In this document: piece after piece, positions 8,559 to 16,875 of the stretch | Numbering within the stretch: position 1 is the stretch's first letter | How the letters are laid out: each line of letters starts with the position of its first letter | Assembly (NCBI RefSeq): GCF_004216555.1 | Contig: NZ_SGWQ01000002.1 | Coordinates: 752,208-816,207, forward strand | DNA length: 64,000 nucleotides | Reading direction: 5' to 3' | Origin: Herbihabitans rhizosphaerae | Lineage (GTDB): Bacteria; Actinomycetota; Actinomycetes; Mycobacteriales; Pseudonocardiaceae | Program-made: the position numbers and the translations under genes | The notes under the pieces: generated by a model | Databases searched by the model: none | What the model saw: the letters and a program-made list of their open reading frames with translations, nothing else | Told to the model about the DNA's origin: nothing

Positions 8559-8868
8559 GCAGACCGGCCTCGATCGCCTCGTCCCGAACGCGTTCGTACA
8601 GTTCCCGCAAGGTGTCACTGACCAGCTTCGCCTCCAGGGTGGCGCCGGCCTCGTGTTCCTCCCAGAGTGCGAGGAACTCGGCGGCCAGCGGCCGCGGCAG
8701 GGCCTCGAACCGGGCCTGCGCGACGGCCTGCTCGGCGACCGACTCGCGCCGGTCCGCCGTCGCGTGGTTGTGCCTGGATGACCTCGCGCAGTCGCGCGGA
8801 ATAGCAGATGACGTCGAAGACCGCGTCGTTGGGGCTGGCTGACATCGGATCTCTCGTCGTATGCGACA
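8530..8868 (-). pseudogene. Frameshifted remnant, possibly of an HD-domain phosphohydrolase
   Basis: Reading on the minus strand from ATG 8868 or 8845 gives MSASPNDAVFDVICYSARLR. One base out of frame the reading continues as RRESVAEQ, then FEALPRPLAAEFLALWEEHE, ending at TGA 8530-8532. The phrases RESVAE and LxxLWEEHExGxTLEAKLV recall small HD-domain nucleotidases, but the HD core between them is missing. So there is a frameshift near 8780 plus probable deletion. It overlaps the 3' end of the phosphotransferase gene. The family call is tentative; the broken frame is visible directly. Confidence 0.45.
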
Positions 8869-8974
8869 TTTGGGTTAGTGATCGTAAACGTCGACCAAGT
8901 TTACCGAGCAACCTGAAAGAAAACTGAAGTGTTGGTCCGAACGGATGAAACCGTTGCGGCTCACCGAACGGTGG

Positions 8975-9002
8975 TTGCCTGCCACCACTTTCGGAGTATG
9001 TT
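8975..9002 (+). promoter_or_regulatory. Possible sigma-70-type promoter for the desulfurase unit
   Basis: TTGCCT at 8975-8980 and TATGTT at 8997-9002 are separated by 16 bases, about 40 bases before the short ORF at 9045. Upstream, CCGAACGG occurs twice (near 8937 and 8964) with CCGTTGCGG between, which could be a regulator site. Both are predictions from consensus only. Confidence 0.3.
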
Positions 9003-9044
9003 CTGAACCCTAGGTCGGGGCCACACCGCTACGCAGGGGAATTA

Positions 9045-9107
9045 ATGACCAAGGAATATTCGGTTGCCCATATTGTCGACAACCGTGACGAATTCGGCCA
9101 GCGGTGA
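9045..9107 (+). CDS. 20-residue peptide ORF coupled to the desulfurase-like gene
   Basis: ATG at 9045 follows CAGGGGA at usable spacing and encodes a 20-residue peptide beginning MTKEYSVAHI and ending FGQR. Its TGA (9105-9107) overlaps the GTG start of the next gene as GTGA, a pattern of translational coupling. It could be a leader peptide that controls translation, or a short product modified by its neighbour. It contains no cysteine, so it is not an obvious sulfur acceptor. Coding status is inferred from the ribosome site and overlap only. Confidence 0.4.
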   Translation: MTKEYSVAHIVDNRDEFGQR

Positions 9108-10372
9108 GCACCGTCACAGTACTCGATGCCGACAGATTGCGCGCCGACTTCCCAATCCTGTCGCGCCCACTGGTCTACCTCGACTCGGCCGCGACATCGC
9201 AGCGGCCGAGGCAGGTCCTGGATGCGGAACGGACATTCGCCGAGACGTCCAACGCGGCGGTACATCGCGGCGCGCATCGCTTGGCCGTCGAGGCGAGCAC
9301 GGCCTACGAGAACGCCCGCGCCACTGTCGCGGCGTTTCTGGCGGTGGGACGGTCGGAGATCGTGTTCACCAAGAACGCGACGGAGGCGATTAATCTGGTC
9401 GCCTATGCCATGAGCAACGCCGACGCGGCGTGTACTTCGCAGGCCGGCCTGTGTCTGCGGCCGACCGACGACATCGTGGTCACCGAGCAGGAACATCACG
9501 CGAATCTGGTGCCGTGGCAGGAATTGTGTCGCCGAACCGGCGCGACACTGCGGTGGCTTCGCTGCCGCCCGGACGGCACGCTGGATCTCGATTCGCTCCG
9601 GCAGACCGTCACGACCCGGACGCGCCTGGTCGCCTTTACCCACCAGTCGAACGTCACCGGCGTGATTAATCCTGTCGAGGCGATTGTCGAACGGGCCCGG
9701 CAGGTCGGCGCGTTGACATTGTTGGACGCGTGCCAGTCCGCTTCCCGCATGGTGCTGCGCCCTCGGGATCTCGGTGTGGATTTCGTGGCGCTGTCCGGAT
9801 ACAAGATGTTGGGGCCGACCGGCATCGGCGTGCTTTACGGGCGAAGCGAACTGCTCAATGCCATGCCACCGTTTCTGGCCGGTGGTTCCATGGCCGAAAT
9901 CGTGTCGATGGAAGGCGCGACGTACGCCGAACCACCCCGGCGTTTCGAACCAGGTGTTCCGCCCGTCGCGCAGGCCATCGGGCTCGCCGCGGCGATCGAC
10001 TACCTGACCAATATCGGAATGGACGCGATTCAGGCGCACGAGGTCCGGCTGACCGGTCTCACGGTCGCCGCGCTGTCGGATCTCCCCTGGATTCGGATCG
10101 TGGGACCGGACAACGGCAGGAGCCGACCGGGGATCGTCAGCTTCGTCGCCGACGGCATTCACGCGCACGATCTGGCGCAGGCCCTGGACAGCGCCGACAT
10201 CGCCGTCCGCGCCGGCCAGCACTGCGCCGGCCCGCTGCACCGCGCGCTCGGCCTGCAGGCCAGCGTCCGCGCGAGCCTGCACGTCTACAACACGATCGAC
10301 GACATCAGTCGTCTGATCGACGCCGTGACCGATACTCGCCGGCACTTCGCCGCACACAGGATGGTCTGCTAG
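9104..10372 (+). CDS. Stand-alone SufS/Csd-like cysteine desulfurase (PLP class V)
   Basis: 422 residues with the class V aminotransferase fold. The PLP lysine is in SGYKMLGPTG (K234), the phosphate-site region is FTKNATEAIN, the cofactor-binding EQEHHANLVPW is present, and the persulfide cysteine is in RAGQHCAGPLH (C374). Cysteine desulfurases release sulfur from cysteine for Fe-S clusters, tRNA thiolation or specialised metabolites. Differences from housekeeping SufS: DACQSAS in place of DAAQSAP, a Cys-bearing insertion at about residues 104-121, and a terminal Cys. No sufBCD, sufU or tRNA-thiolase gene is nearby, so a specialised role is possible. It overlaps gabD by four bases tail-to-tail. 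Confidence 0.85.
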   Translation: MSTVTVLDADRLRADFPILSRPLVYLDSAATSQRPRQVLDAERTFAETSNAAVHRGAHRLAVEASTAYENARATVAAFLAVGRSEIVFTKNATEAINLVAYAMSNADAACTSQAGLCLRPTDDIVVTEQEHHANLVPWQELCRRTGATLRWLRCRPDGTLDLDSLRQTVTTRTRLVAFTHQSNVTGVINPVEAIVERARQVGALTLLDACQSASRMVLRPRDLGVDFVALSGYKMLGPTGIGVLYGRSELLNAMPPFLAGGSMAEIVSMEGATYAEPPRRFEPGVPPVAQAIGLAAAIDYLTNIGMDAIQAHEVRLTGLTVAALSDLPWIRIVGPDNGRSRPGIVSFVADGIHAHDLAQALDSADIAVRAGQHCAGPLHRALGLQASVRASLHVYNTIDDISRLIDAVTDTRRHFAAHRMVC

Positions 10373-11832
10373 CGCGGAGTCGCCACGTATTTGTACTCGA
10401 GGAACTCCTCGATACCGACACGGCCGCCCTCCCGGCCGAGGCCGGACTGCTTGACGCCGCCGAACGGCGCGGCCGGGTTGGACACGAGGCCCGTGTTCAG
10501 CCCGACCATGCCGACCTCCAGGTTCTCGCTCACCCGGAGCGCACGGGCCAGGTCCCTGGTGAACACGTAGCCGACCAGGCCCCAGTCGGTGTCGTTGGCG
10601 GTCCGCAGCACCTCGTCCTCGTCGTCGAAGGTGATGATCGGCGCGACCGGCCCGAAGATCTCCGTGCGCAGCATCTCGCTGCCGGAATCGACGTCGGCCA
10701 GCACGGTCGGCGGGTAGAAGTGGCCCGGTCCGTCCGGCGCCGCTCCCCCGGTGAGCACCCGCGCGCCCCGGCCGACCGCGTCCGCCACCAGTTGCTCCAC
10801 TTTGGACAGTCCGGCCGAGTCGATCAGCGGGCCGACCTGCGCGCCGTCCTCGGTGCCGGGTGCCACCCGCAGTTCGGCCATCTTCGCCGCCAGCCGCGCG
10901 CCGAACTCCTCGACCACCGACGAGTGCACGTAGAGCCGGTTGGCCGCGGTGCACGCCTCGCCCATGTTGCGCATCTTCGCGACCATCGCACCGGCGACCG
11001 CGGCGTCCAGGTCGGCGTCGGAGAACACGATGAACGGCGCGTTGCCGCCCAACTCCATCGACGTGCGCACCACCCCGTCGGCCGCCTGCGCGAGCAGGAT
11101 CTTGCCGACCGCGGTGGACCCCGTGAACGACAGCTTGCGCACGTTTCCGCCGCGCAGCAAGGGTTCCACGACCTCCCCTGCCCGCGAGGTGGTGATCACG
11201 TTGAGCACGCCGTTCGGCAGGCCGGCCTCGGTGAGGATCGCCGCCAGCGCGAGCGCGGACAGCGGGGTCTGCTGCGCCGGTTTGAACACCATCGTGCAGC
11301 CGGCCGCCACGGCCGGGCCGATCTTGCGGGTGCCCATCGCCAGCGGGAAGTTCCACGGCGTGATCAGCAGCGACGGGCCGACCGGCTGACGCAGCACCAT
11401 CACGTGGTTCTTGCCGTCCGGGGTGGCGGAGAACCCGCCGTCGACGCGCACCGCCTCCTCGGAGAACCACCGGAAGAACTCCGCCGCGTAGGTCACCTCG
11501 CCGCGCGCCTCGGCCAGCGGCTTGCCCATCTCCAACGTCATGATCGTGGCCAGCTCATCGACCCGCTCGATGATCAGGTCGTAGGCGCGGCGCAGGATCT
11601 CGCTGCGCGCACGGGGCGCGGTGGCGGCCCAGTCCCGTTGTGCGGCGACGGAAGCGTCCAGCGCACGGGCACCGTCCTCGGGTGTCGCGTCGGCCACCTC
11701 GCACAGGACCTCGCCCGTCGCCGGGTTCTCCACTGGCATGGTCCGCCCGTCCGACGCGTCGGTCCACGCGCCGGCCACGAGCAGCTTCTTCGGCACGCTG
11801 TCCATTGTGGACGGCACAACCGTGGCAGTCAT
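10369..11832 (-). CDS. gabD: NAD(P)-dependent succinate-semialdehyde dehydrogenase
   Basis: 487 residues of the aldehyde dehydrogenase superfamily. The Rossmann region has ITPWNFPLAMGTRKIGPA and FTGSTAVGK. The catalytic Glu is in MELGGNAPF and the catalytic Cys in MGEACTAANR. The closest functional fit is succinate-semialdehyde dehydrogenase because gabT lies in the same operon: GABA is transaminated to succinic semialdehyde, then oxidised to succinate. Its ATG overlaps the stop of the FAD/Fe-S gene by four bases. Substrate is inferred from context. Confidence 0.85.
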   Translation of the reverse strand: MTATVVPSTMDSVPKKLLVAGAWTDASDGRTMPVENPATGEVLCEVADATPEDGARALDASVAAQRDWAATAPRARSEILRRAYDLIIERVDELATIMTLEMGKPLAEARGEVTYAAEFFRWFSEEAVRVDGGFSATPDGKNHVMVLRQPVGPSLLITPWNFPLAMGTRKIGPAVAAGCTMVFKPAQQTPLSALALAAILTEAGLPNGVLNVITTSRAGEVVEPLLRGGNVRKLSFTGSTAVGKILLAQAADGVVRTSMELGGNAPFIVFSDADLDAAVAGAMVAKMRNMGEACTAANRLYVHSSVVEEFGARLAAKMAELRVAPGTEDGAQVGPLIDSAGLSKVEQLVADAVGRGARVLTGGAAPDGPGHFYPPTVLADVDSGSEMLRTEIFGPVAPIITFDDEDEVLRTANDTDWGLVGYVFTRDLARALRVSENLEVGMVGLNTGLVSNPAAPFGGVKQSGLGREGGRVGIEEFLEYKYVATPR

Positions 11833-14693
11833 GGTGTTCCTCCCATTCGTCGGGCGTCATCGATCAGCTCGGCCAGGTGCTTGGCCTGTCGTGCGCCGTC
11901 GAGGTGTGACACCTGGAGCTGGCAGCTGAACCCGTCGGCAAGCACCGGCGCATCCGGCGCGCGCTCCAGTGCCGGCCGCAGTGCGAGATCAGCCACAGCC
12001 ATCGAGGTGTCGTAGTGCTGTGCTTCGAACCCGAAGTTGCCGGCCAGCCCGCAGCACCCGGTGGCCTCGTCGAGTTGCCCGATTCCCCACTGCCGCAACA
12101 GGTTCGCCTGCTTGGCGTGCGGAAACGTGGCGTACTCGTGGCAGTGTGTCTGCAGTACGGCGTGCTCGGGCAGCTCGGGCGGCTCCCAGTCCGGCGCGGC
12201 CAGTTCGGCGAGCGCGCCGGGGAAGGTGCGCACCCGCTCGGCGACCCGGCGGGCGGCGTCGGTGCCGAGCAGATCCGGCACGTCGGTGCGCAGCGCGGAG
12301 GCGCAGCTCGGCTCGGCCACCACGATCGGCAGATCGGGCCGCAGCTTGTCGAGAGCCTTCACGGTCCGCCGCATCACCCGCCGCGCCACCGAAAGCTGCC
12401 CGGTACTCACCCAGGTCAGTCCGCAGCACAGTCCACTTCGGACACTCGTGGGCACGCCGGCGTCATCGAGCACCCGGCGGGCCGCGCCGGCCACCGACGG
12501 GCGGAATCCTCGGGTGAAGCTGTCCACGAACAGCACCGCGGCCGGGTCGGCCTGCTTGCCGCCGACCGCCGCGCGCAACTCCTTGCGAGACGCGAACGGC
12601 GGCAGTGACCGCTGCGGCGCGACTCCACCACGGCGGGCCATCCATCGCCCGAAACGCTTGTCCAACAACGGGTTCACCGCACGCGGAGCCCGGGTGGCCA
12701 GTGCTGCCCAGAGCGGGAGCCAGCCCAGCGAGTAGTGCGACGCCGGCCGGATCCGCCGCGCGTAGTGGTGGTGCAGGAACTCGGCCTTGTAGGTCGCCAT
12801 GTCCACGTCGACCGGGCAGTCGGCCGAGCACGCCTTGCAGGACAGGCACAGGTCCAGCGCGTCGGCGACCTCCTTGGAGCGCCACCCGGTGGTGATCGTG
12901 TCGCCGCGCATCATCTCCTGCAGGGCGCGCGCACGCCCTCGGGTGGAGTCGCGCTCGTCGCGGGTCGCCCGGTAGCTCGGGCACATCACCCCACCGGAGT
13001 GGCTGCGGCACTTCCCCACCCCGACGCAGCGCTGCGGCGCCTGCGCGAACCCGTTGGCGTCGTGCGGAAAGGTGAACTTCGTCGGCCAGTTCAGCGCGGT
13101 CGGCGGGTTGTGCGGGGCGAGGTGCGCGTCGACCGCGTCCGGCGCGACGATCACGCCGGGGTTGAGCAGGCCACACGGGTCGAACGCGCGCTTGAACTCG
13201 GCGAACGCGGACAGCATCGCGGCGCTGTACATGGTGGACAGCAGCGCGCCGCGGGCCCGGCCGTCGCCGTGTTCGCCGGAGAGCGTCCCGCCGTGCGCCA
13301 CGACCAGTTCGGCGGCCTCGGCGGTGAACGTCCGCATCGCGCGCACGCCCTCGTCGGTCGCCATGTCGAAGTCAATCCGCACGTGCATGCACCCGGCGCC
13401 GAAGTGGCCGTAGAGCACGCCGGTGTAGCCGTGGCGGGTCAGCAGGTTCCGGAAGTCGCGCAGGTAGCCGGCCAGGTTCTCCGGTGCGACGGCGGCGTCC
13501 TCCCAGCCGGGCCAGGACGGGGCACCGCCCACGAGTCGGGACGACAGGCCCGCGCCGTCCTCGCGCACCCGCCACAGCGAGCGCCGCTCGGCGAGATCGG
13601 CGACCACGCGCCCGTCGACGAGCCTTCCGTTGGCGCGCAACGACTTCAACAGGTCCTCCGCGCGGGCGGCGACCTCCTCGGGTTCGGGGCCGTCCAGGTC
13701 GACGTACAGCCACGCGTGCCCGCCGGGCAGCCCGACCACGGAGTCCTTACCGCGCCGGTGCCGCATGGTGGCGACGATCGCCTCGTCGATGCCCTCCACG
13801 GCGGCCGGCGAGTAGCCGAGGATCGTGGTGATGTCCTCGGCGGCGTCGGCCACGTCGTCGTAGCCGAGCGCGAGCAGCAGCGCGTTGTGCGGCAGCGGCA
13901 CCAGCGCGACCGTGGCGCTGGTGATCACCGCGCAGGTGCCCTCGGTGCCGACGAGCGCCCGCGCGAGGTGGAAACCGTTCTCCGGCAACAGGTTCCCGAG
14001 TTGATAGCCGGACACCTGGCGTGGGATCCGGCCCAACTCGGTGCGGATCTCGGCGAGATGGCGCGCCGCCACGGCCCGCAGCTCGTCGGCGACCGCGGCC
14101 ACCCGCGAGGCGTCCTCCGGGCGCACGGCACGCAGTCCGGTCGCGTCCGCCACGGCCGGTGTGCCGTCGGCGAGCACGATGTCCAGCGCCACGACGTGAT
14201 CGCTGGTGCGGCCGTGGCGCACGGAGTGGTTGCCGCACGCGTCGTTGCCGATCATCCCGCCGAGCGTGCACCGGCTGTGCGACGACGGGTCCGGCCCGAA
14301 CGTCAGCCCGTGCTCGGCCGCGGCCGCGCGCAGGTCGTCCAGCACCACACCCGGCTCGACCACGGCCGTGCGGGTGTCCACGTCGATGCGCGTGATCCGG
14401 TTCAGGTGCCGCGAGGTGTCGATCACCAGCCCGGCGCCGACCGTGTTGCCGGCCATCCCGGTGCCGCCGCCGCGCATGGTGATCGGCACTTCGTGCTCGT
14501 GACACGCCTTCACCAGCGCGGCAACGTGTTCCGCCGTCTTCGGGAACGCCACGGCGGCGGGCGCGATGCGGTAGTTGGACGCGTCGTAGGCGTACTGCGC
14601 GCGGCGGCCGGCGTCCGTGTCGATCACACAGCCGGGTGCCACGCGCCCGACGTCGGCAGCGACACCGAGCACGAGTCCGCGCACGTCCGTCAC
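11829..14693 (-). CDS. FAD-linked 2-hydroxyacid dehydrogenase with fused Fe-S/CCG domain (D-2-hydroxyglutarate dehydrogenase-like)
   Basis: 954 residues. The N-terminal half is a PCMH-type FAD domain (RGGGTGMAGNTVGAGLVIDTS; DPSSHSRCTLGGMIGNDACG), followed by the FAD-oxidase C-terminal domain (SGEHGDGRARGALL). The C-terminal half has a 4Fe-4S motif (CLSCKACSADCPVDVDM) and CCG-type Cys motifs (SGLCCGLTWVSTGQ; ATGCCGLAGNFG). This is the architecture of YdiJ-like enzymes that oxidise D-2-hydroxyglutarate or D-lactate and pass electrons to the respiratory chain. It is sandwiched between gabT and gabD with 4-bp overlaps at both ends, which favours a hydroxyacid produced in GABA/2-oxoglutarate metabolism. 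Confidence 0.85.
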   Translation of the reverse strand: MTDVRGLVLGVAADVGRVAPGCVIDTDAGRRAQYAYDASNYRIAPAAVAFPKTAEHVAALVKACHEHEVPITMRGGGTGMAGNTVGAGLVIDTSRHLNRITRIDVDTRTAVVEPGVVLDDLRAAAAEHGLTFGPDPSSHSRCTLGGMIGNDACGNHSVRHGRTSDHVVALDIVLADGTPAVADATGLRAVRPEDASRVAAVADELRAVAARHLAEIRTELGRIPRQVSGYQLGNLLPENGFHLARALVGTEGTCAVITSATVALVPLPHNALLLALGYDDVADAAEDITTILGYSPAAVEGIDEAIVATMRHRRGKDSVVGLPGGHAWLYVDLDGPEPEEVAARAEDLLKSLRANGRLVDGRVVADLAERRSLWRVREDGAGLSSRLVGGAPSWPGWEDAAVAPENLAGYLRDFRNLLTRHGYTGVLYGHFGAGCMHVRIDFDMATDEGVRAMRTFTAEAAELVVAHGGTLSGEHGDGRARGALLSTMYSAAMLSAFAEFKRAFDPCGLLNPGVIVAPDAVDAHLAPHNPPTALNWPTKFTFPHDANGFAQAPQRCVGVGKCRSHSGGVMCPSYRATRDERDSTRGRARALQEMMRGDTITTGWRSKEVADALDLCLSCKACSADCPVDVDMATYKAEFLHHHYARRIRPASHYSLGWLPLWAALATRAPRAVNPLLDKRFGRWMARRGGVAPQRSLPPFASRKELRAAVGGKQADPAAVLFVDSFTRGFRPSVAGAARRVLDDAGVPTSVRSGLCCGLTWVSTGQLSVARRVMRRTVKALDKLRPDLPIVVAEPSCASALRTDVPDLLGTDAARRVAERVRTFPGALAELAAPDWEPPELPEHAVLQTHCHEYATFPHAKQANLLRQWGIGQLDEATGCCGLAGNFGFEAQHYDTSMAVADLALRPALERAPDAPVLADGFSCQLQVSHLDGARQAKHLAELIDDARRMGGTP

Positions 14694-15943
14694 GAAACCG
14701 CGCGCTCCACCGCGGCGGCCCAGGCGCGCAGCCCCTCGTCGATCGCCGGTTCGTCCACGATCAGCGCCGGAATCATCCGCACCACGTTGTTGAACGGGCC
14801 GCAGGTCAGCAGCAGCAGACCCTCGTCGACGGCGGCCTTCTGTGCCCGCTGGGCGGTCTCCGGGTCCGGATCTCCTTGTGGCGTCACGAATTCCGAGGCC
14901 AGCATCAGGCCGAGACCGCGCACGTCACCGATCGCGTCGTGTGCCGAGCCGACCCGCTCCAGACCCGCGCGCAGCCGCTGGCCCATGACCTCCGCGTTGT
15001 GCACGAGCTTCTCCTCGTGCACGACCTCGAGGGTGGCCACGGCGGCGGCGCACGCGACCGCGTTGGCGCCGTAGGTACCGCCCTGCGAGCCCGGCCACGC
15101 CTTGCTCATCAGCTCTTCGGACGCCGCGATGCCGGACAGCGGGAAGCCGCTGGCCAGGCCCTTCGCGGTGACCAGGATGTCCGGGGTGACGCCGAAGTGG
15201 TCGTGTCCCCAGAACTTGCCGGTGCGCCCGACGCCGGTCTGAACCTCGTCCACGATCAGCAGGAAGCCGTGCTTGTCGGCGCGCTCGCGCAGGCCGCGCA
15301 GGAACTCCTCGGTGGCCGGGATGTAGCCGCCCTCGCCGAGCACCGGCTCGACGATCACCGCGGCGGTGTCGGCGGGCGCGGTGAGCGTCTGCAGCGTGTA
15401 GTCGAACTCGCGCAGGGCGAACTTGGTGGCGGTGTCGGCGTCCCAGCCGTACCGGTACGCGGTCGGGAACGGCGTGTGCACCACGCCGGCCATGAGCGGC
15501 GCGAACCCGGAGCGGAACTTGGTGCCGGAGGTGGTCATGGACGCGGTGGCCACCGTGCGGCCGTGGAAGCCGCCGTGACACACGATGATGTTGGGCCGGC
15601 CGGTGGACTGGCGGGCCAGGCGCAGCGCCGCCTCGATGGCCTCGCTGCCGGAGTTGGTGAAGAAGAGGCTGTCCAGCTTGCTCGGGAGCACCTCGCCGAG
15701 GCTTTCCACCAGGCGGCGCAACGGTTCGTGCATCACGGTGGTGTACTGGCCGTGGATCAGCGTCGCCACCTGTTCCTGTGCGGCGGCGACCACCTTCGGG
15801 TGACAGTGGCCGGTGCTGGTGACACCGATCCCCGCGGTGAAGTCGAGGTAGCGCCGACCGTCCGGGTCGATGATGCGCACCCCTTCTCCCCGGCTGGCGA
15901 CGACCGGGGTGGCCTGGCGTAGTTGCGGCGAAAGCTTGGTCAT
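14690..15943 (-). CDS. gabT: 4-aminobutyrate (or related omega-amino acid) aminotransferase
   Basis: 417 residues, class III PLP aminotransferase. FFTNSGSEAIEAALRLAR binds the cofactor phosphate, VDEVQTGVGRTG contains the PLP-pyridine Asp (D232), and ILVTAKGLASGFPL contains the Schiff-base lysine (K261). I chose ATG 15943, preceded by CAGGGG; a longer frame to 16048 starts with an atypical Cys/Trp-rich stretch that includes predicted regulatory DNA. First gene of the gabT-FAD dehydrogenase-gabD operon. Specificity for GABA is inferred from gabD. Confidence 0.85.
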   Translation of the reverse strand: MTKLSPQLRQATPVVASRGEGVRIIDPDGRRYLDFTAGIGVTSTGHCHPKVVAAAQEQVATLIHGQYTTVMHEPLRRLVESLGEVLPSKLDSLFFTNSGSEAIEAALRLARQSTGRPNIIVCHGGFHGRTVATASMTTSGTKFRSGFAPLMAGVVHTPFPTAYRYGWDADTATKFALREFDYTLQTLTAPADTAAVIVEPVLGEGGYIPATEEFLRGLRERADKHGFLLIVDEVQTGVGRTGKFWGHDHFGVTPDILVTAKGLASGFPLSGIAASEELMSKAWPGSQGGTYGANAVACAAAVATLEVVHEEKLVHNAEVMGQRLRAGLERVGSAHDAIGDVRGLGLMLASEFVTPQGDPDPETAQRAQKAAVDEGLLLLTCGPFNNVVRMIPALIVDEPAIDEGLRAWAAAVERAVS

Positions 15944-15987
15944 GTCGCGAACCCCTGACTGGACAACCCTGACCGGACAACGACAAA

Positions 15988-16026
15988 GCCAGACGGTCCA
16001 TTGTGGGCGATGTGGGACGGTCTGGC
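15988..16026. promoter_or_regulatory. Imperfect inverted repeat in the gabT leader
   Basis: GCCAGACGGTCC (15988-15999) and GGACGGTCTGGC (16015-16026) match as an inverted repeat with one mismatch. They lie 45-83 bases upstream of the gabT start. It could be a 5' leader hairpin or a two-half-site operator. Function unknown. Confidence 0.35.
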
Positions 16027-16088
16027 ATGGCATGGCGCACGACGTCATTGTCGGCGCGCGTGTACCCAGGATGAGGGCTTGGCCGCGA

Positions 16089-16102
16089 GATTGTCAACAA
16101 TC
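16089..16102 (-). promoter_or_regulatory. Palindrome overlapping a -35 element upstream of gabT
   Basis: GATTGTCAACAATC is a palindrome with 6-bp arms (GATTGT/ACAATC) and a 2-base centre. On the minus strand it contains TTGACA (16092-16097), a consensus -35 box pointing toward gabT. A dimeric regulator bound here would block the promoter. The layout resembles GntR/FadR-type operators, but the binding protein is not identified. Confidence 0.4.
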
Positions 16103-16169
16103 CTACGACTCAGCGCGTGTCGGCGCGGACGCCCACCGCGATTGCCGGTGCAACCGGTCGTTTTGCGCG

Positions 16170-16706
16170 CTATGCCAGAGTTCGCGACAGGTGGGCGCGT
16201 GCCTCGGCGGTGCGGCCGTTGCCGTAGATCCGCAGGAACTCGGCGAGGTCGGGGTATTCGGCGGCGAGCATCGCCGCGGCCTGCTCGATCTCCCCCGCCG
16301 ACGCGGCGGCCCGCAGCAACCGCTGGATCACCGCGACCGGATCGACCTGCCCGGCGTCGGCCGGCAGCGGAAGCGGCACCCGCGTGGTGGTCACCGTGGG
16401 GCTCGCCTCCTCCCGGATCGCGTCCAGGCGCAGCTTCACGTCCTTGGCGGGTAGCTGGTCGAACGACGGATCGTCGACCAGCGCGCGCACCGCGACCAGC
16501 CGCGAGTACACCATCGGGTTACTGATCTTCGCCCGGTTGCCGGACATCAACTGCGACAGCATCGGCGCCGAGAGACCGAGGATCTCCGCGAGCCCGGCCT
16601 GCGACATCGACAGCCGGTCGAGCACTCTGCGGATGAGTTCGCCGAGCGGTTCGCCGTACCACTCGACCTGGCGCTTGCGGTTGCGTGCGACGACGTCCTC
16701 GGTCAC
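16170..16706 (-). CDS. XRE-type helix-turn-helix DNA-binding protein
   Basis: 178 residues. Residues ~20-65 form a clear HTH (LIRRVLDRLSMSQAGLAEIL, then LSAPMLSQLMSGNRAKI), followed by a helical domain of unknown role with a Pro/Val linker. It lies upstream of the gab operon in the same direction, separated by 226 bp, so it could regulate that operon or itself. Its last ~35 residues (AAEYPDLAEFLRIYGNGRTAEARAHL is the core phrase) recur in related actinobacterial regulators as I know them, but no ligand is evident. Confidence 0.7.
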   Translation of the reverse strand: MTEDVVARNRKRQVEWYGEPLGELIRRVLDRLSMSQAGLAEILGLSAPMLSQLMSGNRAKISNPMVYSRLVAVRALVDDPSFDQLPAKDVKLRLDAIREEASPTVTTTRVPLPLPADAGQVDPVAVIQRLLRAAASAGEIEQAAAMLAAEYPDLAEFLRIYGNGRTAEARAHLSRTLA

Positions 16707-16817
16707 GCCGACCTCCCTCGATCCCTTTTCAGATGGAGCCGACCGCTTTGCGATGTGGTGTGTCGGTCATCTGCAGTCGCGAAGCCTACCGCTGTGTGAT
16801 CGCGACACAACGGAGGC

Positions 16818-16860
16818 GGCCCCGACCGGTGCGGGATCGTGTCCCGTGCCGGTCAGGGCC
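16818..16860 (-). terminator. Long hairpin downstream of the S1 protease gene
   Basis: GGCCCCGACCGG pairs with CCGGTCAGGGCC (one mismatch), and an inner CGGGA/TCCCG extends the stem. It lies 15 bases past the S1 protease stop and upstream of the HTH gene. There is no U-tract, which is common for actinobacterial hairpin terminators. Confidence 0.5.
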
Positions 16861-16875
16861 GTCAGTGATCTTTGG

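Noticed and set aside
9029..11470. 813-residue minus-strand frame across the desulfurase and gabD genes
   Set aside because: Arg/Gly-rich shadow composition and no domain; both overlapped genes have complete catalytic motifs.
12735..15074. 779-residue plus-strand frame opposite the FAD/Fe-S enzyme and gabT
   Set aside because: Antisense shadow with no recognisable domain and no start signal.
14690..16048. Longer gabT start at 16048
   Set aside because: The extra 35 residues are Cys/Trp/Arg-rich, span a likely hairpin and operator region and are absent from the family; ATG 15943 has a good ribosome site.
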